From Leptospirales bacterium (GTDB taxonomy: Bacteria; Spirochaetota; Leptospiria; Leptospirales; Leptospiraceae): DNA of 64,000 bases. This document shows, one piece after another, positions 54,580-64,000 of the stretch. The notes beneath the pieces are model-generated. The model made no database searches. It was not told where the DNA came from and saw nothing but the letters and a program-made list of their open reading frames with translations. The position numbers and the translations under genes were made by a program. Every line of letters starts with the position of its first letter. Within the stretch, counting starts at the first letter, position 1. The stretch lies in assembly GCA_013297885.1 (NCBI GenBank), contig JAAFIR010000014.1, forward strand, positions 45,136 to 109,135, written 5' to 3'.

Positions 54580-55950
54580 CTAGCGATAAATATCAACTGC
54601 TATATCTGTGGGTCCTGTTGCACTAAACTCACTGATGGTTGGGGTTTGTAGTCCTGATAAAGTTCTTATTTTATTAAAATAAACTACATTGTTTCCAATT
54701 GAATTAGCTATATAAAGCCTATTTAATTCTGGAATATAATGAATTCCAAAAGGATCATTTAATGATGAACTTGTAACTTTTCTTGTAGGAGTTGTTGAGC
54801 CATTAATTGTGGAAGCATTTTCAAAAATAGATAAATCATCTGTGCTATTATTTGTAAGAAATAAAATATCTCTTTTATTATCAATTGCAATTCCTGTGGG
54901 TTTTGTAAATGGAACTTCTCTACTTCTTGTTTTATCTGCACCAAATTCACAGAGATATAAACTATCTGTTTTTGCAGAATATTCAATTCTTCTAATTCCA
55001 CTCATTGAAGGATGTAAATCAGGAGCAGTAAATTGTAAAAAATCTGTACCTGAAGTTAATGTACCAGATTTTGTATGAGGATTATCAATTCTAAAAATTC
55101 TTCTATTTGTATTATTCGAAGTACCAGCATCAAGGTTAACTACATACATTCTATTATTTTTTTTGTCTAAAGCAATTCCAGCAACTCTAGTCATTGTGGT
55201 AATAGAAAAATTTCTAGTGCTTCCTGAACCATTTGTTGTATCAGCTTGTTCAAAAGTATGAATTGTATTTTGACCAGCAGCTCCAAGTCCAATATATAAA
55301 ATATTTCGTTCTTGGTCTAGTTCATTTGCTAACATAAAAGTTGAAGTGGCATTAAAATTAGTTCCTGTAATATTATTAAATATATTTGCAGTGTTAAATC
55401 TTTGATTTAAATTTGCAAGTGTTGCAACATAAACTTTTCCATCACTCGAAGGAATTCTAACTGTCACTGTATAATTTGCTCTAGTTCCATTTTCAGCTAC
55501 AACTGTATATGTTACTGGAGAAGAAAAATTATTAGCTGTTACAGATGTTGTTTGAGGTGTATTGTTTACTAAAACTTCTTTTCCGTTATGAGTAAAGTTT
55601 GCGATTAAATTTGTTGGATTAGTTTGAAAAGGTAAAGTGATTCTAATTTGATCACCATCAATTTCTCCTTCTCCTTCTGGATTTAAAATGGAAAATGTCA
55701 GAAGCTCTTTTTGGTTTAGTAAAATATTTATTGGATTGTTAATTATAGGATTATTAATTACAGGATTGTTATTTAAGTTATCTGATGATGTGTTTCTTGT
55801 TAAATTTAAATTGCAAGCGTTTTGGTTTTGGCTAGAATTCAAAAAAAGATAAGAAATAAAATTTTTATTTTTTGGTGAACAAATTGAACTTTTTTGATGT
55901 TGTTCGCAAAAAATTAATATTTGTATTAAAATGAGAACTATGATTTTCAT
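54580..55950 (-). CDS. Beta-propeller-like lipoprotein with cadherin-like N-domain
   Basis: The 456-residue protein has a signal (MKIIVLILIQILIFC). The N-terminal beta-sandwich TFSILNPEGEGEIDGDQIRITLPF...YTVVAENGTRANYTVTVRI resembles cadherin-like or DUF5018 domains. Five or six NHL/SMP-type propeller strands follow (RNILYIGLGAAGQNTIH, GIALDKKNNRMYVVNLDAGTS, GIAIDNKRDILFLTNNSTDDLS, LNRLYIANSIGNNVVYF). It is probably a surface or periplasmic lipoprotein of unknown role. It is convergent with the DUF547 gene, 0 bp apart. Confidence 0.65.
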   Translation of the reverse strand: MKIIVLILIQILIFCEQHQKSSICSPKNKNFISYLFLNSSQNQNACNLNLTRNTSSDNLNNNPVINNPIINNPINILLNQKELLTFSILNPEGEGEIDGDQIRITLPFQTNPTNLIANFTHNGKEVLVNNTPQTTSVTANNFSSPVTYTVVAENGTRANYTVTVRIPSSDGKVYVATLANLNQRFNTANIFNNITGTNFNATSTFMLANELDQERNILYIGLGAAGQNTIHTFEQADTTNGSGSTRNFSITTMTRVAGIALDKKNNRMYVVNLDAGTSNNTNRRIFRIDNPHTKSGTLTSGTDFLQFTAPDLHPSMSGIRRIEYSAKTDSLYLCEFGADKTRSREVPFTKPTGIAIDNKRDILFLTNNSTDDLSIFENASTINGSTTPTRKVTSSSLNDPFGIHYIPELNRLYIANSIGNNVVYFNKIRTLSGLQTPTISEFSATGPTDIAVDIYR

Positions 55951-56204
55951 TAATATTATCCTTAATTAGAATGGATATTTTAATTAAGTCAAGTAAATTT
56001 ATACTTTTTTAAATTAAAATTTAACTTAGAAAATAATTCTTTCACTCAATTTCAAAAACCGTTATTTCATAAAATAGTAATTGTAGTTTTAGTTTTAAAA
56101 TCTTTAAATTTTGAAAAAGTAGTTATTGAAAAATGTATAATTGATCAAACATAGCAACTATGAATTTATCTTGAATCTTTTTGATAGAAATAATTTTTAA
56201 ATTT

Positions 56205-57257
56205 ATGCAAACTCTTTCTCAAAAAATGCAATCAGAAATTGCATCCACGATTTCAAAACAAGAAGCACTTGAAATTTTACAAGGCAAAACAAATTTTTTA
56301 GAAACCATTCAAAAAGCAAATGTTGAGAGACAAAAATATTTTTCTAATAAAGTTAGAATTCATATTTTGGATAATATTAAAAACGGTCATTGTCCAGAAG
56401 ACTGCGGATATTGTGCACAACGAAAAAACGCAAATTCAGGAATCGAAAATTACTCATTAAAGCCGAGTGAAGAAATTTTTGAAGATGCAAAAAAAGCAAA
56501 AGAAAATGGAGCATATCGTTTTTGTGTAGTAACTGCTGGAACTGGTCCAAATGATAAATATGTGGACTCACTTGCTTTTACAATTGAACGAATTTCAAAA
56601 GAGCTCGGTTTAAAAGTTTGTTTATCAGCTGGACTTCTTGATTCCACAAAAGCTGAAAAATTTAAAGCTGCAGGACTTGATCGTTACAATCATAATTTGA
56701 ACACATCAGAACAACATTACGGTGAAATTTGTACAACACATACATTCAAAGATAGATTAAATACTTTGGAAGCAGTGAATGGTGCTGAGATCGGAATTTG
56801 TAGTGGTATCATTGTTGGAATGGGTGAAACATTATCTGATATTGTGGAAGTTGCATTTACTTTAAAGAGACTAAATGTAATTTCGATTCCAATTAATTTT
56901 TTTATTCCTGTTGCAGGTCATGCAATTAAAAATCCAAATCTACTAAATCCAGAACTTTGTTTGAGAATTTTATCTGTGTTTCGTTTAGTAAATCCTGATT
57001 CTGAAATTAGAATTGGGGCTGGTCGAGAAGGTCATTTGAGAAGTTTACAATCTCTTGGACTATATGTTGCCAATTCCTTATTTGTGTCTGGATATTTGAA
57101 TGTAATGGGTGATGATGCCAAAGAAACAATCCAAATGATTTTGGATACAGGTTTTGTTCCAGAAACAGATGGAGATTTTTCTTTAGAAGATTTTATGAAT
57201 GAACATCTTTATTCCAAAGAAAATATTGAAGCCATGTACAAGTATAAGAAGAATTAA
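56205..57257 (+). CDS. bioB: Biotin synthase
   Basis: The 350-residue protein has [16 protein letters not shown] (radical-SAM CxxxCxxC). It continues with [35 protein letters not shown] and [29 protein letters not shown], which carry the [2Fe-2S] ligands (Cys in the EIGICSG strand, Arg in the GAGREG strand). Length is normal. It inserts sulphur into dethiobiotin. I took the ATG at 56205; ATG 56226 is also possible. It is followed at once by an SRPBCC gene, so the bio operon is not complete here. TTGAAA (56111) and TATAAT (56136) upstream could be a promoter with a long 19-bp spacer. Confidence 0.93.
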   Translation: MQTLSQKMQSEIASTISKQEALEILQGKTNFLETIQKANVERQKYFSNKVRIHILDNIKNGHCPEDCGYCAQRKNANSGIENYSLKPSEEIFEDAKKAKENGAYRFCVVTAGTGPNDKYVDSLAFTIERISKELGLKVCLSAGLLDSTKAEKFKAAGLDRYNHNLNTSEQHYGEICTTHTFKDRLNTLEAVNGAEIGICSGIIVGMGETLSDIVEVAFTLKRLNVISIPINFFIPVAGHAIKNPNLLNPELCLRILSVFRLVNPDSEIRIGAGREGHLRSLQSLGLYVANSLFVSGYLNVMGDDAKETIQMILDTGFVPETDGDFSLEDFMNEHLYSKENIEAMYKYKKN

Positions 57258-57737
57258 ATGGAAAAAATATTTTTTGAAATTCTTGTAGAAGATAAAATTG
57301 AATCTGTATTTCATTCTGTTGCGGAAAGCCCAGAAATTTTTCCAAAATTGTTTCGAGGATTTTTTCCATTAGTTCCTTCAATTGAAAAAATTGAAACTGA
57401 AAATAATACACCTATGCAAGATGGAATTCTCAGAACTTTATCAATTGGTGATGGAAGTAAAGTGAAAGAAAGAGTTTTAGTACACAAACCTCCATTCAAT
57501 CAAAAATATGAAATGGCTGAAATGAATTTAGTTCAAAAACTTTTTTTAAATAATATGATAGGTGAATTTATTTTAAAAGAAGAATCCGGGAAAATTTTAG
57601 TGAGATGGGAATATTCTTTTTTTCCAAAAAAAAATGTAATGGCTAAACTTGGAGTCGGGATTTTGATTTGGGCATTCGGGAAAGCTATGAAAAATTGTTT
57701 AGATAATTTAAAAAAATTTCATGAGGCAAAAAAATGA
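57258..57737 (+). CDS. SRPBCC/START-like protein
   Basis: The 159-residue protein opens with a beta-strand (FFEILVEDKIESVFHSVAESPEIFPKLFRGF). It continues with IETENNTPMQDGILRTLSIGDGSKVKERVLVHKPPF and ends in a long helix ([14 protein letters not shown]), the plan of polyketide cyclase/SRPBCC proteins. It starts directly after the bioB stop and overlaps the alcohol-dehydrogenase gene by 4 bp. The likely role is binding of a hydrophobic ligand. Confidence 0.65.
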   Translation: MEKIFFEILVEDKIESVFHSVAESPEIFPKLFRGFFPLVPSIEKIETENNTPMQDGILRTLSIGDGSKVKERVLVHKPPFNQKYEMAEMNLVQKLFLNNMIGEFILKEESGKILVRWEYSFFPKKNVMAKLGVGILIWAFGKAMKNCLDNLKKFHEAKK

Positions 57738-58735
57738 AAGCAAGTGTAATTGAATCTTATGGAAAAAAAGTAATTTACAAAGAAAATTTTCCAAATCCAA
57801 AAGTTTTGCCAAATGAGGTTTTAATCCATGTTAAAGCAGCCAGTGTAAATCCTATTGATTGGAAAGTTGCACTTGGAAAAGTAAAAATTTTATTAAACTA
57901 TAAAATGCCATTAATTCTTGGAAATGATGGTTCTGGTGTGATTTCTGAAATTGGTTCTGATATAAAAAAATTTAAAGTGGGTGATGAAGTTTATTTTAGA
58001 CCAGGAAAACAAATCCAAAAAGGAACTTTTGCTGAATACATTTCAGTTGTTGAAAACGAAGTAGCCTTAAAACCCCAAAATTTAAGTTTTGAAGAAGCAG
58101 CTTCAATTCCACTTGTGGGTCTCACTTCGATGCAAGCAATTTCTGATCTGGGAAAAATTTCTAAAGGAAGTAAAGTTTTTATTCATGCTGGTTCTGGTGG
58201 AGTAGGAAGTTTTGCTATTCAATATGCAAAAACTCTAGATGCATTTGTTGCAACTACATGCAGTACACGTAATATTGAGCTTGTAAAATCTATTGGTGCA
58301 GACAAAGTAATTGATTATACTAAAGAAAATTTTGAGACCCTCGAAAAAGATTATGATTTTGTATTTGATACAATGGGCGGAGAAATTAAAAACAAATCTT
58401 TTTCTATTTTAAAAAAAGATGGGCTGATTGTTTCAATTGCTGATATTCCAACTCCTGATATTGCAGATGATTTTTCTTTAAACCCAATTGTTAAATTTTT
58501 GTTTTATATTTTAAATACAAAAAATAGATCTCTAGTAAAAAAATTTAATGTAAACTATAAATATTTATTTATGAATGCAAGTGGTGAACAACTCACTCAA
58601 ATTGCAAAATTAATCGAAGAAAAAAAAATTAAACCTATTATAGACAAAGTTTTTAATTTAACCGAAGTAGATAAAGCTTTTGAATACCAACAAACAGGTA
58701 GGGCAAGAGGAAAAATCATTATCAAGATAAATTAA
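57734..58735 (+). CDS. Zinc-independent MDR-family NAD(P)-dependent oxidoreductase
   Basis: The 333-residue protein carries an N-terminal GroES-like domain ([41 protein letters not shown]) and a Rossmann domain with [19 protein letters not shown]. The ligands of the structural zinc are absent, as in quinone oxidoreductase-like members. It overlaps the SRPBCC gene by 4 bp; the acyl-CoA dehydrogenase gene follows after 11 bp. Confidence 0.85.
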   Translation: MKASVIESYGKKVIYKENFPNPKVLPNEVLIHVKAASVNPIDWKVALGKVKILLNYKMPLILGNDGSGVISEIGSDIKKFKVGDEVYFRPGKQIQKGTFAEYISVVENEVALKPQNLSFEEAASIPLVGLTSMQAISDLGKISKGSKVFIHAGSGGVGSFAIQYAKTLDAFVATTCSTRNIELVKSIGADKVIDYTKENFETLEKDYDFVFDTMGGEIKNKSFSILKKDGLIVSIADIPTPDIADDFSLNPIVKFLFYILNTKNRSLVKKFNVNYKYLFMNASGEQLTQIAKLIEEKKIKPIIDKVFNLTEVDKAFEYQQTGRARGKIIIKIN

Positions 58736-58746
58736 GAGGTGACCAT

Positions 58747-59922
58747 ATGGATTTTAGTATTCCAAAAGAAGTTGAAGAGTTAAGATTAAAAATCAGAGAG
58801 TTTGTTAGTAGTGAAATTATTCCGTATGAAAAAGATTATGATTATACAATTGGTCGTCTTAAACACGACACGGCAGAACTTCTCAGAAAAAAAGTAAAAT
58901 CAGCTGGATTTTGGACACCTCATCTTCCAAAATCTGAAGGTGGACTTGGACTGGATTTAGTTGGAACTGCAATTATTTTTTCAGAACTTGGAAAATCTTT
59001 TATTGCACCATTTGTATTTAACTGTGATGCACCTGATGAAGGAAATATGCATCTGCTTCACAAAACAGCAACTCCTGAACAAAAAGAAAAATTTTATTAT
59101 CCATTAATCAAAGGTGAAATTCGTTCTGCCTTCGCAATGACTGAGCCTCCTCCTGGAGCCGGTTCTGATCCAAGTTCCCTTCAAACCAATGCAGAAAAAG
59201 TTGGCGACAAATATGTGTTAAACGGTCACAAATGGTACTGCACTGGAGCAAATGGTGCAAAATTTATAATCGTGATGTCAAAAGTAAATAATAGTTTTAG
59301 ACGATCCACTTTGTTTCTTGTTCCAACAGATGCAATAGGCTACAAAATGATCCGTGAAGTTGAAATCATGGGCTCACATGGTCAAGGGGGACATTGTGAA
59401 TTAAAATTTGAAAATGTAGAAGTTCCTGAAAACATGATACTTGGTAGAGTTGGTGAAGGCTTCAAATGGTCTCAAGAAAGACTAGGTCCAGCTCGTTTAA
59501 CACATTGTATGCGATGGCTTGGAATGGCAAGACGTTCAATGGAAATTGCACGAGAGTATGCAAAAGGGCGTGAAGTATTTGGACAGAAACTTTCTGAACA
59601 TGAAGGAATTGGTTGGATGTTTGCAGAGTCTGCTCTTGAAATTGAATCAGGTCAAATGCTCACTCTCAAAGCTGCACACACTTTAAGGGCAGGAGAGGAC
59701 GCTCGCCAAATTATCTCCATGGCAAAATGGCAAGTCTCTGAAACTTTAAACAAATGTATTGATCGAGCAATTCAAATCACTGGTTCAACAGGTTATAGCA
59801 GAGATAGTATTTTGGAATTGATGTATCGAGATGCTAGAGCAGCAAGACTTGCTGATGGTCCAACTGAGGTTCACAAAATGGTAATTTATAAAAATCTAAT
59901 GAGTGGCAAATTTGATTTTTAA
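58747..59922 (+). CDS. Acyl-CoA dehydrogenase
   Basis: The 391-residue protein has the fold's order: N-terminal helices, [17 protein letters not shown] (FAD/substrate-binding loop), [45 protein letters not shown] and a C-terminal [36 protein letters not shown]. The family's usual C-terminal D-G-x-x-E-V-H region is present. It oxidises an acyl-CoA, probably of medium or branched chain. GAGGTGACC just upstream of the ATG is a strong ribosome site. Confidence 0.93.
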   Translation: MDFSIPKEVEELRLKIREFVSSEIIPYEKDYDYTIGRLKHDTAELLRKKVKSAGFWTPHLPKSEGGLGLDLVGTAIIFSELGKSFIAPFVFNCDAPDEGNMHLLHKTATPEQKEKFYYPLIKGEIRSAFAMTEPPPGAGSDPSSLQTNAEKVGDKYVLNGHKWYCTGANGAKFIIVMSKVNNSFRRSTLFLVPTDAIGYKMIREVEIMGSHGQGGHCELKFENVEVPENMILGRVGEGFKWSQERLGPARLTHCMRWLGMARRSMEIAREYAKGREVFGQKLSEHEGIGWMFAESALEIESGQMLTLKAAHTLRAGEDARQIISMAKWQVSETLNKCIDRAIQITGSTGYSRDSILELMYRDARAARLADGPTEVHKMVIYKNLMSGKFDF

Positions 59923-60012
59923 TCTTTCAATAATTTGATAATTATTTAATAAAGTTCTTGTGATTTTCGTTTTTGACTAGTGTAATTGAATCAATCAAAT
60001 TATTTAAAATTT

Positions 60013-62046
60013 ATGAGGGTTATTTTTTTAATTTTATTATCATTAAAACTTAATTCAGAATCAGTGATCGAATTTAAAAACACAGAAAAATTAGAAACAA
60101 TTGGTAAATCCATTTATTTTCTGGAAGATCCTGAAAGTAAATTAACAATAGCTGATTTACAAAAGTTTGAATTGCAAGAAAAATTTCAATTGTATGATTC
60201 TGAAGTTTTTACTGCTCAAGCAACAAATAGCAAATATTGGTTTAAAATCAATGTTAAAAATGAAACAACAGAAGATCTTTGGTTGGAGATTGGAAGTTTA
60301 AATGCTTGGTATGTTGACTTTTATACAGAAGATAAAAATGGAAATTATTTTCTAAACAAAAAAACTGGAACTCTCAGAGAAAATCAGAATCATATAGATG
60401 ATGTACTATTAACATGGTTACCTTTAAATCTTTCAAATGAAAACAATTCAAAAACATTTTATATAAGCATTTTGGAAGGTCCTCCTTTTGAAGCACCTTT
60501 TTTTATTGGAACAAAAAAAGAATTGTATAAAAAGAAAACTTTAAATGATTTTTTTGTAGCAGGTTTTGTTGGCTGTATGGCAATTATGTTTTTGTACAAT
60601 GGATTTTTATTTTTATCTACAAGAGAAAAATCTTTTACATTTTATTTAGGTTATTTGTTTAGCTCTATTTTTATTGTTCCATTTGCAAATAATTTTCCAC
60701 TAATCGAATTTGTTTTACCAAAGTTTATTTCAAGAATTTGGATTCATGAAAATTTTGTTATATGGTTTTCATTTATAAATATTTCAATTGGTGGATTTAC
60801 AATTCAATATTTTGATTTAAAATCAAAAATGCCTAAGATGACGAAATCTATTTATTTTTGGTTAATTCTTCTTTGTTTGATTTATCCATTATTAGTAATT
60901 TTTAAAATACCAACTGTTTTTATAAATAATACTTTTCCTCTTTTAATAATATTTTTTTATTTGAATTGTATATTTTGTGCTTTTTATATAGCTAAAGAAA
61001 ATTATAATAAAGCAAAATATTATCTTTTAGGTTGGTTATTATCTTTAATTTGTACTATTATTTATTTACTTGCAACAAATGGTTTACTTCCCTATAATTT
61101 ATTTACAAGAAATATAACTTATCTTGGATTTATTTTGGAGGTTTGGTTTTTTTCTCTAGCATTAGGAGATAGAATTAATATTCTTCGAGATGAAAAAGAA
61201 AAAGCTCTTTCAGTTGCAATTGAAAAGTCAATCGAAAACGAAAAATTAATTACTGAACAAAATCAATTATTAGAAAACCAAGTTCAAATTCGTACAAAAG
61301 AATTAAACACTGCTCTCAAAGAAATTAAAATAGATTTAAATTTTGCAAGAAGAATCCAAAGTAAAATTCTTCCTTTAAACTTAAAACAAATTGATAATAT
61401 TTCTATTTTTTCAGAATACAAACCAATGGAAGAAGTTGGGGGAGATTATTTTGATATTTTTAAATCTGAATCAGAACACATTCGAATTTTTATTGCAGAT
61501 GCAACAGGGCATGGTGTTCAAGCTGCATTAATTACAATGTTAATTAAAAGTGAGTATGAAATACTAAAAGATTCATTTGAGTCTCCATCACTAGTTTTAG
61601 AAACTTTAAACAAAGTGTTTTGTAATAAATATTCTTCGCTTAATTCTATTTTTTCGTGTTTTATTGTGGATATAGATTTATTCAAAAATGAAATTATTTA
61701 TTCATCTGCTGGACATCCTTCACAATTGCTAATTTCTAATACAGAAATTCTTGAGTTGAAAAGAACTGGTACTTTAATTGGTGTGATGAGCCAAACAAAA
61801 TTTCGTAATGTTTCAAAACCATTTCAGGAAAAAAATAAATTATTACTTTTTACAGATGGGCTTTTTGAAGAATTTAATTCAGAGAAAGAAGAATTTGGTG
61901 ATGAAAAAGTAAAATCAATTGTAGATGAATCTAGAACCAAAACGATAGATCAAATCATAGAAGAATTACTGATTCATTTAAATTCATTTTTAGATGGAAA
62001 CTCTATTCAAGATGATATTACGATTATTGGTTTAGAGTTAAAATGA
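60013..62046 (+). CDS. 7TM-DISM receptor with SpoIIE-type phosphatase
   Basis: The 677-residue protein has a signal sequence (MRVIFLILLSLKLNSES) and an extracellular domain (7TMR-DISMED2-like; YWFKINVKNETTEDLWLEIGSLNAWYVDFY). Seven membrane segments follow between about residues 180 and 390 (FFVAGFVGCMAIMFLYNGFLF and onwards). A coiled coil leads to a SpoIIE domain with EVGGDYFDIFKSE, IFIADATGHGVQAALITML, LLFTDGLFEEFNSEKEEFG and IQDDITIIGLEL. The ATG at 60013 is chosen over a TTG at 59986. It is likely an inner-membrane sensor acting on a partner-switching regulator. Confidence 0.88.
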   Translation: MRVIFLILLSLKLNSESVIEFKNTEKLETIGKSIYFLEDPESKLTIADLQKFELQEKFQLYDSEVFTAQATNSKYWFKINVKNETTEDLWLEIGSLNAWYVDFYTEDKNGNYFLNKKTGTLRENQNHIDDVLLTWLPLNLSNENNSKTFYISILEGPPFEAPFFIGTKKELYKKKTLNDFFVAGFVGCMAIMFLYNGFLFLSTREKSFTFYLGYLFSSIFIVPFANNFPLIEFVLPKFISRIWIHENFVIWFSFINISIGGFTIQYFDLKSKMPKMTKSIYFWLILLCLIYPLLVIFKIPTVFINNTFPLLIIFFYLNCIFCAFYIAKENYNKAKYYLLGWLLSLICTIIYLLATNGLLPYNLFTRNITYLGFILEVWFFSLALGDRINILRDEKEKALSVAIEKSIENEKLITEQNQLLENQVQIRTKELNTALKEIKIDLNFARRIQSKILPLNLKQIDNISIFSEYKPMEEVGGDYFDIFKSESEHIRIFIADATGHGVQAALITMLIKSEYEILKDSFESPSLVLETLNKVFCNKYSSLNSIFSCFIVDIDLFKNEIIYSSAGHPSQLLISNTEILELKRTGTLIGVMSQTKFRNVSKPFQEKNKLLLFTDGLFEEFNSEKEEFGDEKVKSIVDESRTKTIDQIIEELLIHLNSFLDGNSIQDDITIIGLELK

Positions 62047-62074
62047 TGTAAAATTTTTTATTTTTTTTTGGTCG

Positions 62075-62220
62075 AATTTTTTTCCACTTAACTTTAATTA
62101 GTCGAAGAATCAAATTGAATATCTGTGGAAAAAAACCGTGCTTTCAACTTCGGTCAATTTTTTTCTAACAAAAAAAATTGACCCCGTTTCAATCACTTCC
62201 GCTTGATTCGCTGTTAAGTG
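62075..62220. repeat. Structured intergenic element G with terminal inverted repeat
   Basis: It is bounded by CACTTAAC (62075-62082) and its exact complement GTTAAGTG (62213-62220). Inside, GGTCAATTTTTTT and AAAAAAATTGACC (62152-62164 and 62171-62183) form a 13-bp stem. Its TTCGCT-containing right end recalls the dispersed hairpin family, but similarity is weak. It lies in the 503-bp gap after the 7TM receptor gene. Apart from a smaller hairpin at 62381, nothing else was seen in that gap. Confidence 0.5.
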
Positions 62221-62380
62221 AATAATAGATTTGGTGAGTAAATTTCAATTTTAATTATTGAGATAATTTATCAAATGCATTTTCATTTATTATACTCTAA
62301 ACAATCATATTTTAAAGAAAACTATTGCACTGAGTTTCAAACCCACTCCACAATAAGTATCTATAAAATTCAATAGCGAA

Positions 62381-62418
62381 AAGAACTTCAATTAAAAAGA
62401 CTTGATCCAGAAGTTCTT
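62381..62418. repeat. Inverted repeat in gap before the phosphodiesterase gene
   Basis: AAGAACTTC (62381-62389) and GAAGTTCTT (62410-62418) pair perfectly with a 20-base loop. The hairpin is about 130 bp upstream of the next gene. It could be an operator or a leader structure; no family match is recognised. Confidence 0.3.
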
Positions 62419-62549
62419 TAAATAAAGAGGAAATTTAAAAAGATAAGACTGCGTGAAAAGAGACAGTTGAATTTTCATGATTCTCTCAAAATATTTAATT
62501 CATATTAAAAAAGTCTTGTTAAAGAATTACATTAGTTAATTAATAAATC

Positions 62550-63845
62550 ATGAAAATTATTTTATATATTTTTTTAATTCTTTCGTGTTCAGTTTTGGAA
62601 GCAAAAAAAATCAAATCACAAAAAAAAATAATTATTTTATCTATAGATGGTTTTCCTGGATATTATTTAAAACAAGATTCAAAATTTTATCCTTATTTAA
62701 AAAATATAAGAAAGTTAATTTCTAAATCTGATTATTCAAACCAAGTTCAAACAATTTATCCAAGTATCACTTATCCTGCACATACTTCCATGATAACAGG
62801 AGTTAATCCAATTGAACATGGAATTTTATATAATTCACCTTTAGACCCATTTAGAAAATATCCCGGAAGTTGGCTTTGGTATGATGAAGAAATTAAAACT
62901 AAAACTATATTAGACTTTTCTAATGAAGAAAAATTAATTACTGCTTCAGTTTATTGGCCTGTAACAGTTGGGGCAAGAATCAAATTCAACATTCCACAAT
63001 ATTGGAAAAATAAAAATGATGAAGACGAAAAGTTACTCGCAGCACTTTCTACTCCAAATTTATATAAAGAGATTAAAGAAAAAATTGGGTCTTCAGTTTT
63101 AGAAACAACTGGTGATGAAGAAAAAGTAAACGCAGGAATAACAATTTGGAAGTTAAAAAAACCTGATATTCTGCTGATATACACAACAGACCTAGATTCA
63201 ATTCATCATGAAAAAGGGGTTTATTCAAATGAAGCAAAATTAAAACTCCAAAAAATTGACTCTTTAGTAGGAAAATTAATTGAAGAAACAAATCTTTATA
63301 AAGAGAAAAATTTATCTTTAGTGCTAGTTTCCGATCATGGATTTAGAGAAGTTAAATCACTTTGTTATCCAAATCGTTTTTTAATTGAAAAAAACTTTAT
63401 AAACCAAAAAGAAAATACTTGGTCTTATTATTTCAAAACTTATGGTGGTGGTGCAATTTTACTTGATAATCCAAACAGACCTTTTTTTTCAGATTCAATT
63501 GATTTAAGCGAATTCAAAAAAGAAATAGAATCCAAGTGTCCAAATAATATTCTAAATTTGGAAGAGGGATTAAAAACGATTCAAAAAAAATTTCATCCTG
63601 ATGCAATTGCAGTTTTGGAATCCAAAGATGGTGCTGGAATTTCAGAATCTCTAACAGTTACAGATTTTCACAGAATAGCAAACCCAACTTATTTTAATCA
63701 TGGTTTTTCACCTGATGAGGAAGATATAAAAACTATTTTGATTAATTACCCAAAAAAAAATATAGAATTAAATTCTGTTAAACAAGTTTTTGATCTTGGA
63801 TGTTCTTGGTTGAAGATAAATTGTAAAAAAGGTAAGAAAAGATAA
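62550..63845 (+). CDS. Alkaline-phosphatase-superfamily type I phosphodiesterase/nucleotide pyrophosphatase
   Basis: The 431-residue protein has an N-terminal signal (MKIILYIFLILSCSVLEA; lipoprotein or ordinary signal). The nucleotide pyrophosphatase fold shows IILSIDGFPGYYL (Asp), QTIYPSITYPAHTSMITGV (nucleophile Thr), IYTTDLDSIHHEKGVYS (metal-binding Asp and His), VSDHGFREV (Asp-His) and NHGFSPDEEDIKTI (His). It hydrolyses phosphodiester or nucleotide bonds outside the cytoplasm; the substrate is unknown. Confidence 0.85.
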   Translation: MKIILYIFLILSCSVLEAKKIKSQKKIIILSIDGFPGYYLKQDSKFYPYLKNIRKLISKSDYSNQVQTIYPSITYPAHTSMITGVNPIEHGILYNSPLDPFRKYPGSWLWYDEEIKTKTILDFSNEEKLITASVYWPVTVGARIKFNIPQYWKNKNDEDEKLLAALSTPNLYKEIKEKIGSSVLETTGDEEKVNAGITIWKLKKPDILLIYTTDLDSIHHEKGVYSNEAKLKLQKIDSLVGKLIEETNLYKEKNLSLVLVSDHGFREVKSLCYPNRFLIEKNFINQKENTWSYYFKTYGGGAILLDNPNRPFFSDSIDLSEFKKEIESKCPNNILNLEEGLKTIQKKFHPDAIAVLESKDGAGISESLTVTDFHRIANPTYFNHGFSPDEEDIKTILINYPKKNIELNSVKQVFDLGCSWLKINCKKGKKR

Positions 63846-63886
63846 AAAATTTTTTCGGATCAATAAGGGCTAAAGCAGATTTTTTT

Positions 63887-63987
63887 GGCGAATTTTTGCT
63901 ATCGCAAAAACTGGGCTTTTCGCTACTTCTGAATCCTGTGACTAAAGTCAGAGGATTCAGAAACGCTACAATCCCGTTCGCTTGTAT
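63887..63987 (-). repeat. Dispersed hairpin repeat, copy H
   Basis: It begins GGCGAATTTTTGC, with stem TTTTTGC/GCAAAAA as in copy A. A second stem, CTGAATCC...GGATTCAG, contains GACTAAAGTC, and it ends CGTTCGCTTGTAT. It is the same orientation as C and the reverse of A and F. It is the last element in the window. Confidence 0.7.
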
Positions 63988-64000
63988 TGAGAAACTTTTC

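Overview
The window is a low-GC (roughly 30%), gene-dense bacterial chromosome segment. Many lipoproteins carry the loose lipobox typical of spirochaetes. There are SpoIIE-type phosphatases, a 7TM-DISM receptor, WG-repeat and DUF1566 (Lcl-type) lipoproteins, and a secreted caspase-like protease. Together these suggest a member of the Spirochaetota, most likely a Leptospirales/Leptospiraceae relative; this is inferred from gene content only. No rRNA, tRNA, CRISPR array or transposase gene was seen.

Layout. 1-4123: the end of a glycan or cell-surface cluster (glycosyltransferase cut by the window edge, radical SAM, WG-repeat protein), then SelW-like, SGNH lipoprotein and TerC. 4177-10977: a signalling block on the minus strand (frameshifted membrane diguanylate cyclase, Cache-HAMP-SpoIIE-TPR phosphatase, hybrid histidine kinase, REC-HDOD protein). 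11312-17296: acyltransferase, outer-membrane protein and a small glycosyltransferase set. 17542-28168: an alpha-2-macroglobulin operon of the yfa type. DUF1175, A2M with an intact CVEQ thioester motif, and DUF2135 are followed by a penicillin-binding-protein-like transpeptidase, a SpoIID-like protein and a zinc-peptidase-like protein, all overlapping or abutting.

29879-41521 is the accessory heart of the window: a type I restriction-modification locus (hsdM, hsdS, hsdR) split open between hsdM and hsdS by about 5.7 kb of cargo. The cargo holds an intact VapBC pair, two antitoxin genes each followed by only the first 20-25 codons of a PIN toxin, a three-gene minus-strand operon with no recognisable family, and an AbiA-like reverse transcriptase with a C-terminal HEPN motif. 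The reverse transcriptase gene sits between two copies of a 25-bp perfect repeat embedded in a longer imperfect one. The second copy lies just upstream of hsdS, and hsdS itself contains a C8 tract.

41654-63845 is mostly chromosomal housekeeping and envelope: another SpoIIE phosphatase, Nudix hydrolase, KamA-type aminomutase, caspase-like protein, DUF1566 lipoprotein, TVP38-flavoprotein fusion with DUF547, biotin synthase, acyl-CoA dehydrogenase, 7TM-DISM-SpoIIE receptor and a type I phosphodiesterase/pyrophosphatase. At least seven copies (A-F and H) of a GC-richer, hairpin-forming dispersed repeat of about 100 bp sit in the intergenic gaps. Their stems co-vary between copies, and a possible eighth, divergent element (G) has its own terminal inverted repeat.
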